Below the pieces are notes generated by a model that had not been told where the DNA came from, did not search any database, and was given only the letters and a program-made list of their open reading frames with translations. From the IMG/VR virus record IMGVR_UViG_3300022198_001097, positions 1 through 39,607 of that record: 39,607 bases of DNA; one strand, given 5' to 3'. The position numbers and the translations under genes were made by a program. Below, piece after piece: positions 36,952-39,607 of this stretch (position 1 is its first letter; the number at the start of each line of letters is the position of its first letter). This DNA comes from a virus.

Positions 36952-37113
36952 ATGTCTATCAATCGTGCAAGTGTTGGACAGCAAATCATAAAAGCCCCAT
37001 CGAAAAGACGATTGAAGAGGACTTCTGGCAACAGGAATGGCGCAAAGCCTATGATCCGATTAAAAGACCTTAAACTAAGATTAAAAAAAAGTAAAAAGAG
37101 TAGGTTGTATTAA
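36952..37113 (+). CDS. Small Arg/Lys-rich protein (53 aa)
   Basis: Found by hand. MSINRASVGQQIIKAPSKRR, then LKRTSGNRNGAKPMIRLKDL and a basic end KKSRLY. The start (SINRAS) resembles that of the capsid protein (AINRAS). The stop overlaps the next ATG (TAATG), and the frame fills the gap exactly, which supports it over an overlapping frame. Function unknown, probably nucleic-acid binding. Confidence 0.6.
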   Translation: MSINRASVGQQIIKAPSKRRLKRTSGNRNGAKPMIRLKDLKLRLKKSKKSRLY

Positions 37114-37784
37114 TGGCTACTTCAGGTACATTTAACTTCAATATGGATATAGATGAAGTTATTCAAGAAGCAATGGAGATGATTGGTGGCGAAGAAACTC
37201 TTGGTCACGAGCCTAAGTCTGCACGGCGTTCTATTAACCTTATCCTTCAAGACTGGCAGAACCGTGGCGTTATGCTATGGACTGCCAATACTTCTGCTGT
37301 TACATTGGCAACTAGTGTAACTACCTTTGCACTTGCTTCTTCTACTATTGATGTGCTTGAAGCTGTACATAATCGTAATGATACAGATGTTCAGCTTGAA
37401 CGTATTTCTATGCAGGAATATTTAAAGATACCTAATAAGGGACAGACAGGACGTACAACACAATATGCAGTACGGCATGAACGTGGCAACCCTGTGGTCC
37501 ATTTGTGGCCTATTCCAGAAAATAATACTGATCAAATAAAATTAGAATTAGTTCGTTATATGGAAGATGTAAATAAATCTGCTATTCAAAATGCAGATAT
37601 TTCTCGTAGGTTTCTTCCGTGTTTAACTGCAGGTCTTGCATATCAAATGTCTATTAAACGTCCTAATGTTGATATGAATAGAATTCAAATGATTAAGACA
37701 GAGTATGAAGAAAGACTTGGACGTGCAATGGAAGAAGACAGAGAACGTGTAAGTATATTCTTTAAACCAAAGGTAACTGTTTAA
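37113..37784 (+). CDS. Head-tail adaptor, P22 gp4-like tail accessory factor
   Basis: The protein has 223 residues. DEVIQEAMEMIGGEETLGHEPKSARRSINLILQDWQNRGVMLWTAN (about 14-59) is the marker of the gp4 family (helix, then ARRSxNLxLxxWxNRGxxLW), followed by a beta middle (VTLATSVTTFALASSTIDVLEAV) and VRHERGNPVVHLWPIPENN and a helical end. It forms the ring under the portal that closes the filled head and carries the short tail. This supports a podovirus. The stop overlaps the next ATG. Confidence 0.8.
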   Translation: MATSGTFNFNMDIDEVIQEAMEMIGGEETLGHEPKSARRSINLILQDWQNRGVMLWTANTSAVTLATSVTTFALASSTIDVLEAVHNRNDTDVQLERISMQEYLKIPNKGQTGRTTQYAVRHERGNPVVHLWPIPENNTDQIKLELVRYMEDVNKSAIQNADISRRFLPCLTAGLAYQMSIKRPNVDMNRIQMIKTEYEERLGRAMEEDRERVSIFFKPKVTV

Positions 37785-38062
37785 TGGCTACACGAAGAGA
37801 TGTATATGGTCTTTGTGATACTTGTGGATTCAGATATAAATTAAACCAGCTAAAGAAAAATAGTTATGGTTTAATGGTATGTCCTACCGATTATGATTAT
37901 AGTTACGATTTAAAAAATCATCCACAAAACAAATCACCAAGAATAGATGAAAAAGAATTTATTCGTGATATACGTCCTGACCCTAATACAGACCGTAACG
38001 GTGCATGGACTGCAGTAACCATTACATTTAATAATAACCTCAAGTATTGGAATTTGATATAA
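37784..38062 (+). CDS. Cys-motif phage protein, tail-module associated
   Basis: The protein has 92 residues. GLCDTCGFRYKLNQLKKNSYGLMVCPTDYDY (about 9-39) has a CxxC and a later CP, close to half a zinc ribbon; many marine phages carry this LCDxCGFRYxLxxLKKxxxGLMVCPxD protein next to the adaptor gene. Then NHPQNKSPRIDEKEFIRDIRPDPN and a hydrophobic end. Function unknown. Confidence 0.65.
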   Translation: MATRRDVYGLCDTCGFRYKLNQLKKNSYGLMVCPTDYDYSYDLKNHPQNKSPRIDEKEFIRDIRPDPNTDRNGAWTAVTITFNNNLKYWNLI

Positions 38063-39607
38063 TGGCAGATTTAACTGGAAAACTCATAGCAGATTCGTAC
38101 AAGAATCTTTTACAAACATCTGATACAAACAGTAATGGTTTAGGGTCAGGTCAGTTTGTTTACATTCAAGATGGTGCAGGACGTAACTCTACACTGCAAA
38201 TTTCACAGTCAGGTATTAATCTTACTGGCACTATTCAAATTAATGGAACACAACTTGTAGCAACTGCAGAGCAACTTAATACTGCCGCAGCAGGTGCAAC
38301 ATCTGTTACAGGTATTGTAGTTGAATCAGGTGACAGTAAATATGGTCGTACACTAACAGGTACTGCAGGTGTTACTATTACCAATGCTAATGGTACTGCA
38401 GGTAATCCTACATTTGCTCTGACACAGACAAGTGTATCTGCAGGTACTTATGGGTTAAGTCAGTTTACAGTAGATGCCTATGGTCGTATTACAGATGTAA
38501 CAGTTGCCAATACTGTATCAGCTAATTCATTTGTAGGTGGTACATTTAGTGGTTCTTCACTTACAATAGAAAACAACGTATCAGTAAGTGGTACACTTGA
38601 TGTTGTAGGTGCTGCTAATATTGATGGTAAGTTGTCTGTATCAAACGATATTAATAGTACTGGTACTCTTACAGTTGCAGGTGCTACGTCTGTAGGTGGT
38701 AAACTTACTGCAGGTAATATTTCAACAAGTGTAGTTAGTGCTACATATTTGTATGGTGATGGTTCTAACATTACAGGTCTTGCAGGTGCAGGTACAATGA
38801 CTGCCTTAACTGCAGGTACAGGTATTCACATTCTTGAAAATGCTACAACTGTAACAGGCATTACTGGTTCTGGTACAATTGTTGTAAATGCTAATCAATC
38901 TTTTGATACTGTGTCAGCTACTTCCTTTGTTATTGGTGGTGACAATGTTGCAATGTCTGCAACTGTAGCTACACTGTCTGCAACAATGGCTACCAGCATT
39001 GACAACTCTAATACAAACATTACAACAAATACAAATGCCATTACGTCAATCAATAGTGTCATTACTGCATTGTCTGCAACTATGGCAACTTCTATTGATA
39101 ATAGCAATACAGTTATTGCAGCAGTTAGTGCATTAACATCAGTTAATAAAGCAGCCATTACTTCTATTAATGCAGTTATAGGTGACGGTACAGGATATGC
39201 TACAGTATCTCAATTAGAAACAGTTTCAGCCGCACTAGCAACATCTATTGGCAATCATCTGCCACTTGCTGGTGGAACTATGACTGGTGCAATTACACTG
39301 CCGGGTAATCCTTCTGCAAACCTTGAAGCCGCAACAAAGCAATATGTAGATAACCTTACTGCAGCAGCTATTCACTTCCATGATGCAGTTCGTGTAGAAT
39401 CACCTATTAATCTTAATGCTACTTATAATAATGGTACTGCAGGTGTAGGTGCAACACTTACCAATGCAGGTACTCAAGCAGCTTTGGTAATTGATGGTGT
39501 AACTCTTAACACATCTGACCGTGTGCTTGTATATGAACAAACAGACCAAACACAAAATGGTGTTTATACAGTTACTGATGTAGGTTCTGGTTCTACTAAT
39601 TGGGTAC
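38062..39607 (+). CDS. Tail fibre protein (3' end outside window)
   Basis: The 515 visible residues start MADLTGKLIADSYKNLLQTS. It is Gly/Thr/Ser/Asn-rich with many short beta repeats: GLSQFTVDAYGRITDV, the YGDGSNITGL motif of fibre shafts, repeats of TLSATMATSIDNSNT (about 300-350), and the classical fibre turn LPLAGGTMTGAITLPGNPS...AATKQYVD (about 407-433). Trimeric fibres of this type bind the host surface. The start shares TAATG with the preceding stop. The receptor-binding end lies beyond the right edge. Internal repeats make recombination and variation likely. Confidence 0.85.
   Translation, partial: MADLTGKLIADSYKNLLQTSDTNSNGLGSGQFVYIQDGAGRNSTLQISQSGINLTGTIQINGTQLVATAEQLNTAAAGATSVTGIVVESGDSKYGRTLTGTAGVTITNANGTAGNPTFALTQTSVSAGTYGLSQFTVDAYGRITDVTVANTVSANSFVGGTFSGSSLTIENNVSVSGTLDVVGAANIDGKLSVSNDINSTGTLTVAGATSVGGKLTAGNISTSVVSATYLYGDGSNITGLAGAGTMTALTAGTGIHILENATTVTGITGSGTIVVNANQSFDTVSATSFVIGGDNVAMSATVATLSATMATSIDNSNTNITTNTNAITSINSVITALSATMATSIDNSNTVIAAVSALTSVNKAAITSINAVIGDGTGYATVSQLETVSAALATSIGNHLPLAGGTMTGAITLPGNPSANLEAATKQYVDNLTAAAIHFHDAVRVESPINLNATYNNGTAGVGATLTNAGTQAALVIDGVTLNTSDRVLVYEQTDQTQNGVYTVTDVGSGSTNWV

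Noticed and set aside
36888-37073. Plus-strand 61-codon frame overlapping the end of the 182-residue gene
   Set aside because: The other frame (36952-37113) has a basic phage-like product, starts right after the previous stop and shares TAATG with the adaptor gene, so it is the better gene.
38478-39158. Minus-strand frames opposite the tail fibre
   Set aside because: They arise from the repeat-rich Thr/Ala/Val codons of the fibre and have no start signals.
1-39607. tRNA genes
   Set aside because: Looking for T-loop and acceptor-stem patterns by eye gave no convincing cloverleaf; GGTTCGATTTC near 17116 lies inside a small gene and has no matching stem.
1-39607. Integrase, repressor or other lysogeny genes
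   Set aside because: No tyrosine or serine recombinase motif and no CI-like protein was seen in any of the credible reading frames.
1-39607. Window as a complete circular genome (right end joined to left end)
   Set aside because: The fibre at the right edge and the protein at the left edge are both cut, but no overlap or repeat between the ends is visible, and the remaining tail genes and an endolysin are missing.

Overview
The window is a piece of a double-stranded DNA bacteriophage genome, with almost no intergenic space. The replication genes are T7-like: a family A DNA polymerase, a primase-helicase, endonuclease I and a gp2.5-like single-strand binding protein. The head genes are of podovirus type: TerL, a long portal, a scaffold, a Mu gpT-like major capsid protein and a P22 gp4-like adaptor. 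Several small proteins (the basic KGG-tailed proteins, the GroES-like protein, the class II ribonucleotide reductase and the DUF3310 protein) are of types I associate with marine phages. An aquatic, Gram-negative, probably alphaproteobacterial host is therefore likely, but this is inference. No integrase, repressor or phage RNA polymerase was recognised. The polymerase has Tyr at the position that correlates with a virulent lifestyle. Both window edges cut structural genes, so this is not a whole genome; the rest of the tail genes and an endolysin are probably outside.

Layout. Positions 1-868 (+ strand) hold the end of a virion/tail gene and a holin-like gene. From 803 to 21296 nearly everything is on the minus strand. 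Reading in transcription order from 21.3 kb leftwards: (i) a cassette of about 30 very small, mostly unknown genes (21.3-13.4 kb), often joined by TAATG or ATGA overlaps, including a MazG-like pyrophosphohydrolase, zinc-ribbon proteins and a Cys-motif protein of the CLNTAGRG type; (ii) replication genes (13.4-9.1 kb): primase-helicase, a possible nuclease, DNA polymerase and SSB; (iii) recombination and nucleotide genes (9.0-4.6 kb): DUF3310 protein, Cas4-like exonuclease, endonuclease I, class II ribonucleotide reductase and another PD-(D/E)XK protein; (iv) two glycosyltransferase-type genes, one a three-domain fusion, and the small terminase TerS (4.4-0.8 kb), which converges on the holin gene.

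Positions 21297-22078 form a divergent, gene-free control region with long hairpins, operator-like inverted repeats and a tandem 12-bp repeat. From 22079 to the right end all genes are on the plus strand: a small protein, TerL, portal, a basic-tailed protein, a GroES-like co-chaperonin, scaffold, two head proteins, the major capsid protein, a terminator, adaptor-like proteins, a run of strongly basic small proteins with KGG-type tails, a gp4-like adaptor, a Cys-motif protein and the start of a repeat-rich tail fibre.

Sigma70-type promoters can be read before ssb (minus strand) and before portal, scaffold and the post-capsid genes (plus strand). Transcription therefore probably relies on host RNA polymerase. 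Twelve genes too short for usual ORF cut-offs were found by hand in the gaps.
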